Source of the DNA: Streptomyces sp. NBC_01707
GTDB lineage: Bacteria; Actinomycetota; Actinomycetes; Streptomycetales; Streptomycetaceae
Direction of reading: 5' to 3'
DNA length: 64,000 nucleotides
NCBI RefSeq assembly: GCF_041438805.1
Contig: NZ_CP109190.1
Location: 8,928,001-8,992,000 of the forward strand
In this document: positions 27,543 through 35,568 of the stretch, piece by piece
Layout of the letters: each line of letters begins with the position of its first letter
Numbering within the stretch: position 1 is the first letter of the stretch
Made by a program: the position numbers and the translations under genes
The notes under the pieces: generated by a model
Told to the model about the DNA's origin: nothing
Seen by the model: the letters and a program-made list of their open reading frames with translations, nothing else
Database searches by the model: none

Positions 27543-28906
27543 CCCACCGCGGCTCAAGGGTGTTGAAAGTCGGATCGCTCGCCCGCGTCGAGGGTGAGGG
27601 CGCACTGCATCTGCGCATGGACGGCGGCGAGGTCGCAGAGGCCCGGCTGGCGATCTACGAACCGCCACGCTTCTTCGAGGCGTTCCTACGCGGACGCTCC
27701 TACGCCGAGCCGCCCGACATCACCTCACGGGTGTGCGGGATCTGCCCGGTCGCGTACCAGATGAGCGCTTGCCGAGCGATCGAGGACGCCTGCGGCGTCG
27801 TCGTGGACGGGCAGTTGGCGGCGCTGCGCCGACTGCTCTACTGCGGCGAATGGATCGAGAGCCAGACGCTGCACATCTACCTTCTCCACGCGCCCGACTT
27901 CTTCGGCTGCGACAGCGCCATCGACCTCGCACGCACCCGGCGCGCCGACATCGAACGCGGCCTTCGGCTCAAGCAGGCCGGCAACGCGATCCTCGAACTG
28001 CTGGGCGGCCGGGCGATCCATCCGGTCAATGTCCGCCTCGGTGGCTTCCACCGCATCCCGATCACGACCGAACTGCGCCCGCTGGCCGATCGGCTGCGCC
28101 AGGCCCGGGACGACGCGGCCCAAACCGTCCGTTGGGTGGCCGGCTTCGAGTTCCCTGACGCCGGTTGTGACAACGACCTGTTCGCTCTGTCCGAGCCCGG
28201 CACCTACGCCATCGAGTCCGGCACCCCGACCGTCATGCCCGCGCCGCACATCGCTGGCCTTCCCCCCGAATCCGACCGCGCGCTGCCCACCCGTACCTTT
28301 GGGGTCCACGATTTCGGCGCCCGCGTCACCGAGAGCCAGGTACCCCACTCCACCGCCCTCCACTCCGCGCTGGACAACCGCCGCCATCTCACCGGCTCAC
28401 TCGCCCGGTACGCCATCAGCGGCCGCTGGCTGTCCCCGATCGCCCTCCAGGCCGCCCACGACGCCGGACTCGGCGACCCCCGGCAGGGCACCGTCTGTCG
28501 AAACCCCTTCCGCAGCATCATCGTGCGAGCGGTTGAGGTGCTCTACGCGGTCGACGAGGCACTGCGGATCATCGACGCCTACGAACCCCCGCCGCACCCC
28601 TACGTCGACGTGCCCTCCCGAGCCGGTACCGGGCATGGGGCGACCGAGGCGCCGCGCGGTCTCTTGTACCACCGCTACACCCTCGACTCCGAAGGGATCG
28701 TCACCGACGCCAGCCTTGTCCCGCCGACCGCGCAGAACCTGGGTGCGATCGAGGAGGACCTCCGCCGAATCGTGCAGGAACGCCTGGGAGACGGCGATCC
28801 CACCGACGCGGAGCTGACCGCCCTGTGCGAACGGGCGGTCCGCAATCACGACCCGTGCATCTCATGCTCGGCCCACTTCCTCAATCTCACCGTCGAGCGG
28901 ACCTGA
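27539..28906 (+). CDS. hydA: [NiFe] hydrogenase large (alpha) subunit
   Basis: 455 aa from a GTG overlapping the previous stop. The nickel ligands are C66 and C69 ([11 protein letters not shown]1 motif) and C440 and C443 ([10 protein letters not shown]2 motif). In most hydrogenases L1 ends in His; here that position is Tyr73. After H446, the expected cleavage site, only FLNLTVERT remains, to be removed by the protease encoded divergently. Gene order (Fe-S subunit, flavoprotein, small, large) and lack of signals fit cytoplasmic NAD(P)-linked group 3b enzymes, which oxidise H2 or discharge reductant as H2 and may reduce sulfur. It is the last gene of the operon. Confidence 0.93.
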   Translation: MTHRGSRVLKVGSLARVEGEGALHLRMDGGEVAEARLAIYEPPRFFEAFLRGRSYAEPPDITSRVCGICPVAYQMSACRAIEDACGVVVDGQLAALRRLLYCGEWIESQTLHIYLLHAPDFFGCDSAIDLARTRRADIERGLRLKQAGNAILELLGGRAIHPVNVRLGGFHRIPITTELRPLADRLRQARDDAAQTVRWVAGFEFPDAGCDNDLFALSEPGTYAIESGTPTVMPAPHIAGLPPESDRALPTRTFGVHDFGARVTESQVPHSTALHSALDNRRHLTGSLARYAISGRWLSPIALQAAHDAGLGDPRQGTVCRNPFRSIIVRAVEVLYAVDEALRIIDAYEPPPHPYVDVPSRAGTGHGATEAPRGLLYHRYTLDSEGIVTDASLVPPTAQNLGAIEEDLRRIVQERLGDGDPTDAELTALCERAVRNHDPCISCSAHFLNLTVERT

Positions 28907-29199
28907 AAGCCGAACGAGGGCGGTGCGTGAATCGGCGTGGCAGCTTACTGGGCCGGCGTAGGCCGCGGCGTCGACGCAGCTCGTTCGGCCGTACTGCAAC
29001 AGTCGCCCCGGCACCTCGACGGAGGTCGGCCGCGCCCGTGAACTGGGCCGACAACAGGGGAATGCCGCACGGCACGCATTGGTGCCGCGTACAGGTGCAT
29101 CCCGAGGGTCGGACATCGGGCGGCAGCGCGACGGCCGACGCTGTGCAGTGGCGGACCTCTTCTGTCCACCGGTCGGGGGCGGCTGCCCTCGACGCCCGT
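28907..29199. other. Intergenic region without a recognisable gene
   Basis: This 293-bp stretch lies between the convergent ends of the hydrogenase operon and the DUF1876 gene. Frames are open on both strands, as expected at this GC content, but none has a ribosome site or a recognisable domain. No strong hairpin was noticed. Confidence 0.4.
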
Positions 29200-29481
29200 T
29201 CAACCGGGCGCGGCAAGGCCACCCGACGCGGAGTCGGCTCTTCCGGCGCGGAGCAGCTGGTTACCGAGGTCGATCAGGGCTCGGCCGACGGCGAACTCGT
29301 CGCCGATCTCGGGAACGGGTGTGTCGTTAGGGTTGCGCTGGGCGGAGGTGCGACTCCGAAGGGTGGTGTCACCGGTGTCGAGGACGGCGTGAACCTTGGT
29401 GAGGTCACCTTCCTCGAAGAGGTCCAGACCCACGTTCCAGTGCTTGCTGTGTGGTTTCTCGGTGCCGGTGTGCAGGGTCAT
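29200..29481 (-). CDS. DUF1876 protein (Rv1738-like, possible ribosome-associated stasis factor)
   Basis: 93 aa; ATG at 29481 with GGAAGG about 10 nt upstream (AAGG repeated). The core KHWNVGLDLFEEGDLTKVHAVLD...RNPNDTPVPEIGDEFAVGRALIDL is the DUF1876 pattern. M. tuberculosis Rv1738, a strongly DosR-induced protein, belongs to this family, and its structure was reported to resemble ribosome hibernation factors. A similar role here is inference. The C-terminal tail after QLLRAG is poorly conserved. It is divergent from the SHOCT gene across 385 bp holding two palindromic boxes and a large inverted repeat. Confidence 0.85.
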   Translation of the reverse strand: MTLHTGTEKPHSKHWNVGLDLFEEGDLTKVHAVLDTGDTTLRSRTSAQRNPNDTPVPEIGDEFAVGRALIDLGNQLLRAGRADSASGGLAAPG

Positions 29482-29643
29482 GGCCAAGCCTTCCTTCCGT
29501 TGAATGGTCCAGCCTGCCGGGGGCGCGACCGCCGTCGGCACGCCGGTTTCCCACGACGGCGAAGTACGAGGATTCGGCGCAGAAACGATCCTTCTCGAAT
29601 TGTTCCGGCCTCCATTCTGCGCCGTGTGAGCTGTTCCGGGCTT

Positions 29644-29657
29644 GGGCCTACTGGCCC
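29644..29657. promoter_or_regulatory. DosR-like palindrome (box F) between DUF1876 and SHOCT genes
   Basis: GGGCC-TACT-GGCCC is an exact 5-4-5 palindrome. Its centre is about 169 bp upstream of the DUF1876 start. Its right half overlaps the left arm of the 20-bp inverted repeat at 29653-29700, so protein binding and cruciform or RNA hairpin formation could interfere with each other. Confidence 0.5.
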
Positions 29658-29700
29658 ACAGGGCGTGCCGGAGAGGTCCGTCCGGCACGCCCTGTGGGCC
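29653..29700. repeat. Perfect 20-bp inverted repeat with 8-nt loop
   Basis: Left arm 29653-29672 (GGCCCACAGGGC...) and right arm 29681-29700 are exact reverse complements, separated by GAGGTCCG. The RNA would fold into a very stable GC-rich hairpin with no U tract. It lies upstream of two divergent genes, where a terminator for neighbours is not needed, so a regulatory or leader role, or a mobile-element scar, are the alternatives. Confidence 0.8.
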
Positions 29701-29736
29701 GTCCTGCGAGCACGCGGCTGACCGTCCGGCAACCGG

Positions 29737-29750
29737 GGACCATCCGGCCC
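29737..29750. promoter_or_regulatory. DosR-like palindrome (box I) upstream of the SHOCT gene
   Basis: GGACC-ATCC-GGCCC matches box D in type. The centre is 123 bp upstream of the SHOCT-protein ATG. Together with box F it brackets the inverted repeat in the divergent region. Confidence 0.45.
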
Positions 29751-29866
29751 TACACCGGCGGTCAGGGCCGAGGGACCGTGGTAGTGACAGTGACAGTGAC
29801 AGAGAACGTGGCAGGACAGCGGGCTCCGCGCCCGGGGCCCCGGCAACAACCGGGAAGTGAAACGCG

Positions 29867-30130
29867 ATGTTTTGGTACGGCCACGGTGGTGGCTGGGGCT
29901 GGTTCGCGATGTCGGTGAGCATGGTCTTGTTCTGGGTGGTGATCGTCGGTATCGGCGTGCTCATCTTCCGCGCCCTGGGCCGCACCCCTGAGCGCCCCCA
30001 CGTCCAGGCTGGGCCCTCGCCCGAACAACTGCTCGCCGAGCGGTTCGCCCGCGGCGAGATCGACGAGGAGGAGTACCAGCGGCGCCTGACGACCCTGCGC
30101 GCTTCCCCGCCTTCCACGAAACACGGGTGA
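29867..30130 (+). CDS. Small membrane protein with SHOCT domain
   Basis: 87 aa. One hydrophobic segment (about residues 14-37, SVSMVLFWVVIVGIGVLIFRAL) follows a Gly/Trp-rich N-terminus. The C-terminal SHOCT motif is SPEQLLAERFARGEIDEEEYQRRLTTL. SHOCT helices usually act as oligomerisation or tethering elements. Start ATG has GGGAAG about 8 nt upstream. Such short proteins are common in Streptomyces and of unknown function; box I upstream suggests membership in the stress regulon. Confidence 0.8.
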   Translation: MFWYGHGGGWGWFAMSVSMVLFWVVIVGIGVLIFRALGRTPERPHVQAGPSPEQLLAERFARGEIDEEEYQRRLTTLRASPPSTKHG

Positions 30131-30480
30131 CCCCTGAGGATGCCCTTGCCGACCGTTCGCATCAAGGACGCCGTGACCGGCATCAGACGGGGAGGAGCCG
30201 TCACGACCCTGCGCCCAAGCGCAGCGCCCTCTCCCGCCGGTGCAGCATCAACGTCACCCCCGCGGAGCGCTCCCCTGTCTCGTGATGATCTGCTCAGGGA
30301 GATCGCACTGAGCCGGACCGCCCCGACTGGTTCTCCTCAAAGCGAGTGTGAACACTTCGCATCCCGTACGCATGCCAGGGAAGAAGCCGTGCGGTTCTGC
30401 CGCATTCCTGGAATCGCTTTGCGGTGACGGTCAGATCGCGGTCGTGGAACGCGCGCCGGGCAAGCCGCAGTCCGTGGCCC
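30131..30480. other. Intergenic region, no supported gene
   Basis: 350 bp between the SHOCT gene and the convergent DUF1918-XRE-PNPOx gene. A plus-strand frame at 30140-30427 (95 codons) exists but has no domain and an Ala/Pro/Ser-rich shadow-like composition. No clear terminator hairpin or palindromic box was found. Confidence 0.35.
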
Positions 30481-31380
30481 TCATTGATCGGCAGGACTGA
30501 TGCGACGCCCCGTTAGGCGCGTGGGCCGGATCGACACCCACATCTCGCGTTGGCCCCCTGCCCAAGGCTTGGTATGGGCGCGAACGGCTAGCCGATGTAC
30601 CGCGTCGGGCTCCGTAACAACCCGTGCAGGGCCGACTGCGAGCACGCTCCAGCCCTGGCTCATGGCCTCATCCACATGGTCGACCTCGAATGCGACATCC
30701 GTTCCCACAGCTGCTGCGGGCACCGAGGCAGGCGCGGTCCGGAAAACGATCGCGTCATCGATGACCTCGTAGTTCACCGGGATGACGGCTGGCCCGTCGG
30801 GTGTCGACACCGCGACTCGCCCCACGCCATGCGTGGAAAGCCGGGCTCGGCATTCGTCTGGGCCTATGTCCTGCAGACGGGGGTGCACGAGCGCGCGACC
30901 TTGGCCTGGCGGCCGGTCGATGCCGGCTCCGCGCAGGACCGCAACGTTGGTGCCCAGCGCGCCGGCCAGTCTGATGAGACTCGCCACAGTCGGGTCGGCC
31001 GGCCGTTCTTCGAGATACGCCAGGTAGGCCGGCGCCATTCCGGCGAGGCGGGCTGCTTCTGCCCGGGTGAGTCCCTGGCGCTTGCGTTCGAACGCCACGC
31101 GCCGACCGATGTCGCCAGGGTTGGGTGCCCTGCCAAGCGAGGTCCTGGCGGACTCGGCACCCGCCTCATCCGTGGCTTCTCTCTCGGGCCGGTGTTCGAT
31201 GTGTTGGACATGCGCGTCGGGGCCCGGGAAAACGAGAGTCACCGCGTCCGTATCCGACCAGCGCACGTCGTAGGGAGGGGTTCCGTCCTCGTGGTGGAGT
31301 CCGACAATCTCGCCGTCGCGCCTGGTAGCGCCGGTGGCTGGGCTTTCGACCACAAGTTGATCGCCGAGGTGAGCTCGCAT
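30481..31380 (-). CDS. DUF1918 - XRE helix-turn-helix - PNPOx-like fusion protein
   Basis: 299 aa from the ATG at 31380. Three modules: DUF1918 (about 1-65: MRAHLGDQLVVESPATG, DGEIVGLHHEDGTPPYDVRW), an XRE-type HTH (about 85-140: RQGLTRAEAARLAGMAPAYLAYLEE), and a pyridoxamine-phosphate-oxidase-like split-barrel flavin/cofactor domain (about 160-290: ARLSTHGVGRVAVSTPDGPAVIPVNYEVID). DUF1918 also makes up the DosR-regulon protein Rv0569. The fusion suggests a flavin- or F420-responsive DNA-binding protein, but ligand and targets are unknown. Longer in-frame starts exist upstream; the chosen start fits the DUF1918 N-terminus. Divergent from a CBS-BON gene. Confidence 0.83.
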   Translation of the reverse strand: MRAHLGDQLVVESPATGATRRDGEIVGLHHEDGTPPYDVRWSDTDAVTLVFPGPDAHVQHIEHRPEREATDEAGAESARTSLGRAPNPGDIGRRVAFERKRQGLTRAEAARLAGMAPAYLAYLEERPADPTVASLIRLAGALGTNVAVLRGAGIDRPPGQGRALVHPRLQDIGPDECRARLSTHGVGRVAVSTPDGPAVIPVNYEVIDDAIVFRTAPASVPAAAVGTDVAFEVDHVDEAMSQGWSVLAVGPARVVTEPDAVHRLAVRAHTKPWAGGQREMWVSIRPTRLTGRRISPADQ

Positions 31381-31583
31381 GATCGCCGCCGTTTCCTCAA
31401 TATGTTGCTGTATCCAACGTGCCACGCGCGGCGTGCTGCCGCACGGGGTGAAACCCTGACCTCCTTGGCTCAACGGGCCAGGCTGGGGCTCCCCCCCAAA
31501 CGGACCCGGGCGGCTCACCTGTGGGCGATTGGTTCCTGATTCGCCTCACATGTGCGTGTCACACCCCCGAAGGGAGAAGCATC

Positions 31584-32258
31584 ATGCACCACCGAACGGT
31601 CGCAGAGCTCATGACCCGAGACGTCGTCCGGGCACGGCGTGACATGCCCTTCAAGGAGATCGTCAAGCTGTTGGCGGAGAACGATGTCACCGCCGTACCC
31701 GTGGTGGATGCACGGGACCGCCCCATGGGGGTGGTGTCCGAGGCCGACCTCCTGCGCAAATCCGCGGACCAGGCCGATCCCTCCGGCCGGACCCCGATCC
31801 CACATCTGGAGGCGTGGGAGCGCGCCAAGGCCGAGGGGGCCAGGGCAGAGGAGCTGATGTCGGCTCCCGCGGTGTGCGCCCGTCCGGAGTGGACCGTAGT
31901 TGAGGCCGCCCGCCTCATGGCAGTCCAGAACGTCAAGCGCCTGCCCGTCGTCGACGAGACGGACAGGCTCCAGGGCATCGTCAGCCGCAGTGACCTGCTG
32001 CGGATCTTCCTGCGCCGTGACGACGCCATTCGCGAGGAGATCAACCGGGATGTACTGCAGGGGACGTTGGGCCTCGCTCCCTCGGAGGTGACGGTCGAGG
32101 TACGTGAGGGGCAGGTCACCCTCAATGGATCTGTCGAGTTCAAGAGCCTGGTCCCCATCATCGAGCGGCTGTGCCGGAGCGTTGACGGCGTGGTCTCGGT
32201 CTCTGAGCACATCGCGCACCGCACCGACGACGACCGGAATTCCCCCACCGGCACGTGA
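31584..32258 (+). CDS. CBS-CBS-BON protein 6
   Basis: 224 aa from the ATG at 31584 with AGGGAGAAG about 5 nt upstream. CBS cores are TAVPVVDARDRPMGVVSEADLL and RLPVVDETDRLQGIVSRSDLL; BON has VTVEVREGQVTLNGSVEFKS and LCRSVDGVVSVSEHIAHR. It is the only paralogue on the plus strand and lies about 11 kb from the nearest one. The closest relatives by eye are protein 1 (CRSVDGVV) and protein 3 (HRTVxELMTRDV start). Divergent from the DUF1918 fusion gene. Confidence 0.87.
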   Translation: MHHRTVAELMTRDVVRARRDMPFKEIVKLLAENDVTAVPVVDARDRPMGVVSEADLLRKSADQADPSGRTPIPHLEAWERAKAEGARAEELMSAPAVCARPEWTVVEAARLMAVQNVKRLPVVDETDRLQGIVSRSDLLRIFLRRDDAIREEINRDVLQGTLGLAPSEVTVEVREGQVTLNGSVEFKSLVPIIERLCRSVDGVVSVSEHIAHRTDDDRNSPTGT

Positions 32259-32282
32259 GCCATTCAGGACCGGGGCGGCGAC

Positions 32283-32296
32283 GGGACCGTCGGCCC
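32283..32296. promoter_or_regulatory. DosR-like palindrome (box G) in a convergent gap
   Basis: GGGAC-CGTC-GGCCC is the copy closest to the mycobacterial DosR half-site (GGGAC). However, it lies between the ends of two convergent genes (32258 and 32483), 25 bp after the CBS-BON stop, where no promoter is expected. It may be a chance match or drive an antisense transcript. Confidence 0.25.
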
Positions 32297-32482
32297 TTCG
32301 CGCAACGGGTGAACGCCGGTCCGTGTTGTCTGCACAGACCTTGACGGCCGGGTTCGCGCCACTTCAGCCGATGATCTTGATGAGGAATGGCCGGGCCCTT
32401 TCGTGGCTTGCGGGACGCGCACGCGCGGTGTGGACTCCGTCGGCCAGCTCGCACTGATTGATGGGGGAGCGGTGACTGTCCG

Positions 32483-33889
32483 TCAGATCGGCAATGGCGG
32501 GTCCCCTGGGCCGCGTTCCTGACGAGCGTTCGACGGACGGTGTTCGTCCGGAGTCTCCCCGGGGCTCGGCGGGGTTCGCAGGGCGAGGATGGCCATGTCG
32601 TCGTTGCCGTCGCTGGGGTGGTTGTCGGCCAGTGCTTGCACGAAGTCGTGCAGGGGCATGGCGGCGTGGGCGACAGCGCTGGCTGCGAGGCGTTCCAGCC
32701 TCTCTTCAATCGGGTGCTCACGGTGTTCGACGAGCCCATCGGTGAAGAACATCACCACCGCTCCAGGGGGCAGAGGGTAGGTGTGGTCGTGGCGTGACTG
32801 GGCGATGTCGACGCCGAGGGGCAAGTCAGGGTCGGCATGAAGATAGCGAGCCCGGTGGTCCGGGGTGATCAGCAGTGGTGGGGGGTGGCCTGCGGTGCTC
32901 CAGCGCAGTGTCCAACCAACCGGTTGTCTGGGTTCGATGCGTGCAAGGCATGCGGTGGTGACGGGGCTGTCTGTGATGGCTTGAAGGGTGCGGTCGAGTC
33001 GACTGAGGACGGCGCTGGGCGGGGTGTGTCGGTCGTAGAGGAGGGCGCGCAGCATGTTGCGGGTCTGGGCCATCGCGGCGGCGGCCTGGAGGTCGTGGCC
33101 GACGACATCGCCGATGACTGCGGCGCAGGCTTGGTCAGGGACCAATAGAGTGTCGTACCAGTCTCCGCCGACTTGTCCGGGTGTGCTGGCAGGAATATAG
33201 GCAGCGGCAGCCTCGAACGGCTCCAGGTGCTCGGGAAGCCTGGGTAGCAGGAGCCGCTGGAACCGCTCGGCGTCGAGGCTGGCCTGCTCGTACAGGCGGG
33301 CGTCGTCGATGGCCAGGGCCGCGGCGCCGGCCAGCGCGACGATCAAGACTTCGTCGTGGGCATCAAAGGGCCGGTCGTCGAGCCGCTCGGAGACATACAG
33401 ATCCCCGTAGATCTTCCCGCGGATGCTGATCGGCGCTCCCAACAGGGTCCGCAAGGCCGGATGGCCGGGCGGGAAGCCTGCTGAGTCAGGGTGGTCGGCG
33501 ATGTCATCGACGCGCAACGATTGAGGGTGGGCGATCAGATGCCCGAGCAGACCGCGCCCGCGAGGGAGCTCCACGCCGACCAGGTCTGCCCGTTCCTGCT
33601 CGGACAGGCCGACGGGGACGAACAGTTCAAGGTTTTCGCCCTCCTCGTCAAGCACGCCCAGCGCGCCGTAGCGGGCGCCGACCAGTTCCATCGCTGTGGA
33701 CACGATCAGACCCAGCACGACGGGCAGCTCTACGTCGCGGCTCAGGACGGCTTCGTACAGGTCATGCAACTGGTCCTGGGCCCGGGCCAACGATCTGAGC
33801 TGCTCGGCGATCCGCTCCAACTCAGTGCCCAGACGCAGGCGCAGCGTGGGGTCAGGGTGCTGTTGGGGGGCTTCGGCATTCCCGGTCAT
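32483..33889 (-). CDS. GAF-domain PP2C/SpoIIE phosphatase with a DosS-like GAF
   Basis: 468 aa. A helical N-terminus (about 15-55) leads to a GAF domain (about 56-195) with ARYGALGVLDEEG, LPRGRGLLGHLI, RVDDIADHPDSAGFPPGHP and LGAPISIRGKIYGDLYVSE. That order closely follows the heme GAF-A of mycobacterial DosS/DosT, and the His of GHPAL (about residue 143) aligns by eye with the DosS heme ligand. The SpoIIE/PP2C part (about 205-440) has GGDWYD, VIGDVVGHD, STAGHPPPLL, FFTDGLVEHR and DDMAILALR, all metal-binding motifs intact. It likely dephosphorylates an anti-sigma-factor antagonist in response to the GAF ligand. ATG 33889 (GTG 33892 alternative). Confidence 0.87.
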   Translation of the reverse strand: MTGNAEAPQQHPDPTLRLRLGTELERIAEQLRSLARAQDQLHDLYEAVLSRDVELPVVLGLIVSTAMELVGARYGALGVLDEEGENLELFVPVGLSEQERADLVGVELPRGRGLLGHLIAHPQSLRVDDIADHPDSAGFPPGHPALRTLLGAPISIRGKIYGDLYVSERLDDRPFDAHDEVLIVALAGAAALAIDDARLYEQASLDAERFQRLLLPRLPEHLEPFEAAAAYIPASTPGQVGGDWYDTLLVPDQACAAVIGDVVGHDLQAAAAMAQTRNMLRALLYDRHTPPSAVLSRLDRTLQAITDSPVTTACLARIEPRQPVGWTLRWSTAGHPPPLLITPDHRARYLHADPDLPLGVDIAQSRHDHTYPLPPGAVVMFFTDGLVEHREHPIEERLERLAASAVAHAAMPLHDFVQALADNHPSDGNDDMAILALRTPPSPGETPDEHRPSNARQERGPGDPPLPI

Positions 33890-34914
33890 CACGGCCGCCT
33901 GGTGATTCGATTTCGGTTCGGTGGCCCTCAGCCCATCAGGAGTCGGTACCAGTGTGGATCAGACTGCCGTGAAGGTGAGTCGGGAGGGGCTGCCGCACGA
34001 AACCTCGCGTTGGTCGAAGGCCTTACGTCACTGCTTGACGAGGTGTTGACGGCTTCTTGTCCAGGTTCAGGTACCCCAGCTCCGGCGACACCGGCGTCTG
34101 TGCTGTTCCTGCACCCCTGGGCCAACGCCGGGCTGTGACAGTGGGATCCGCGTGGCAGGCACGACGGATCGGCTCATCACCCACTCACGCGAGCGGTGCA
34201 TCTCGGGCTCCTGACACGACCGTGATCAAGCAAGATCACAGCGTGACACGATCAAATAGCTTAACCCGCTCATTACTCCGAAAGCGGCACGCCACGCATG
34301 GCGCAGCTCGGGCAGACCGGTCCGCGTTCGCGGGAACGTCGCTGCGTATTCCGGTTGGCACCATCGCTGGGAAGGTTTTGTGACGGCAGCGGTGCGCCGG
34401 CCGACGGCGGGCCTTTGTGCCGGTTTGCAGCAGGGCGATCAGCCCTGTCGGCGGGGGTCGGCCTCCGAGCCGATGCTTACCGGGATCGGTGCCATCGACG
34501 TGCTCACCGCTCCAACGCGGGCCGAACGCGCGGCACGGCGCCAACCTCGACCCCACGGACGGCGAGAACATCTCCCCGGAAGGGGTCGACTTGCTTTTGC
34601 GCGCGAGCGAGCTCTGAGAAACGATCCGAGCGACGCCCCGGTGACCCGATTCTGATCTTGCTCCGGGAATGGATCGTTGTGACAAGCAGCCGTTGTGCCA
34701 CCGGCGCTTCGCGGTTACGGTGGTCAGTTCCCCGTGTGGTTCGCGGTGTGATCACAGGGACCGACCGCGTGAGCCGAGTAGTGGTGCTCGGGCATGTCCT
34801 GGACCTCCTGCTTTTGGTTTTGGTGCTCAATGCGCATCAAGCAGAAGGGCTGGATGCTGTGTCGTTGTCAACGAGCGCGGTCCCCGGGCTGGGGTGCCCC
34901 CCGACGGATGCCGG
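33890..34914. other. About 1 kb without a confident gene
   Basis: Between the divergently placed phosphatase gene and a DUF2231 gene nothing convincing is encoded. Short frames on both strands lack ribosome sites and domains. Around 34200-34280 the sequence is clearly more AT-rich than its surroundings and contains GTGATC-N6-GATCAC (34222-34239), a possible operator. The segment at about 34440-34620 has a plus-strand frame ending DGENISPEGVDLLLRASEL that may be the tail of a decayed gene. The region may be an old insertion or deletion scar. Confidence 0.4.
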
Positions 34915-35430
34915 TCAGTCACGGTTGGAGTGCGCGGTTGAGGAGTAGGCGTCGTGCCAGGCGGCTTTGGCACCGGACTCGCCGATTCGGTACACCTGTA
35001 CGCCCGCGCCGACTCCGACGACGAGGGACAGAACCGCTGCCGTGATGCGCAGCGGGATGGCCACCGTGCTGGTGGATCCCCCCGCGTCGGGGGTGCGGTG
35101 GGCGGTGTGGTGGTAGGACCACCACACCGCCGTGGCCGCCAGGAAGAGTGCGACGACCCAGGGAAGGAGTTCCTCGCCGAGTTCGGTGTGCTTGCGGACC
35201 AGGGCGTCGCTGTCCACGTGCCGCTCCAGCCACTCGCCGGCGTTTGTCGTCAACGGCACGCTAATCAGGGACACCAGGGCGAGGGCCGGGAGTGCAAGTC
35301 CGAACCGGCGCATGACCGAGGGGAGGGCGGCGCACAGGATCAGAGCGAGAGCAGTGAGGGGTACCAGGATCACGACGAAGTGCACGAACAAGACGTGCGC
35401 GGGAATGCCGTTGATCAGGTCGGGTCCCAC
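34915..35430 (-). CDS. DUF2231-family membrane protein
   Basis: 171 aa; GTG with GGAG 7 nt upstream. Four membrane segments are visible (about residues 11-34, 44-62, 89-105, 127-146). The N-terminus DLINGIPAHVLFVHFVVILVPL has the His residues and Pro typical of DUF2231, a family suspected of binding heme or metal in the membrane. A second His pair, YHHTAHR, follows the third segment. It lies 138 bp downstream of apbE on the same strand; whether it is part of the flavin-relay unit is unclear. Confidence 0.75.
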   Translation of the reverse strand: MGPDLINGIPAHVLFVHFVVILVPLTALALILCAALPSVMRRFGLALPALALVSLISVPLTTNAGEWLERHVDSDALVRKHTELGEELLPWVVALFLAATAVWWSYHHTAHRTPDAGGSTSTVAIPLRITAAVLSLVVGVGAGVQVYRIGESGAKAAWHDAYSSTAHSNRD

Positions 35431-35568
35431 AGCGGGGCTCCTTCGGGGTTGGTGTTCAACGCTGGACAGGGAACAAGTAGAGCTTCTACGGCGCCTTCGG
35501 TGGCGAAGCCGCGGCCGTGACCGGGAGGCGGCCGTTCCCTGCGAGCGGGAATGAGTCCGCGCCCTGTC

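Noticed and set aside
30140..30427. 95-codon plus-strand frame
   Set aside because: No domain, no convincing ribosome site, and Ala/Pro/Ser/Thr-rich composition; it may be chance.
32283..32296. Box G as a promoter element
   Set aside because: It lies between two convergent gene ends, so it has no obvious promoter to act on; retained only as a low-confidence motif copy.
34236..34685. 149-codon minus-strand frame in the gene-poor kilobase
   Set aside because: No recognisable domain, Arg/Ser/Pro-rich, no ribosome site seen.
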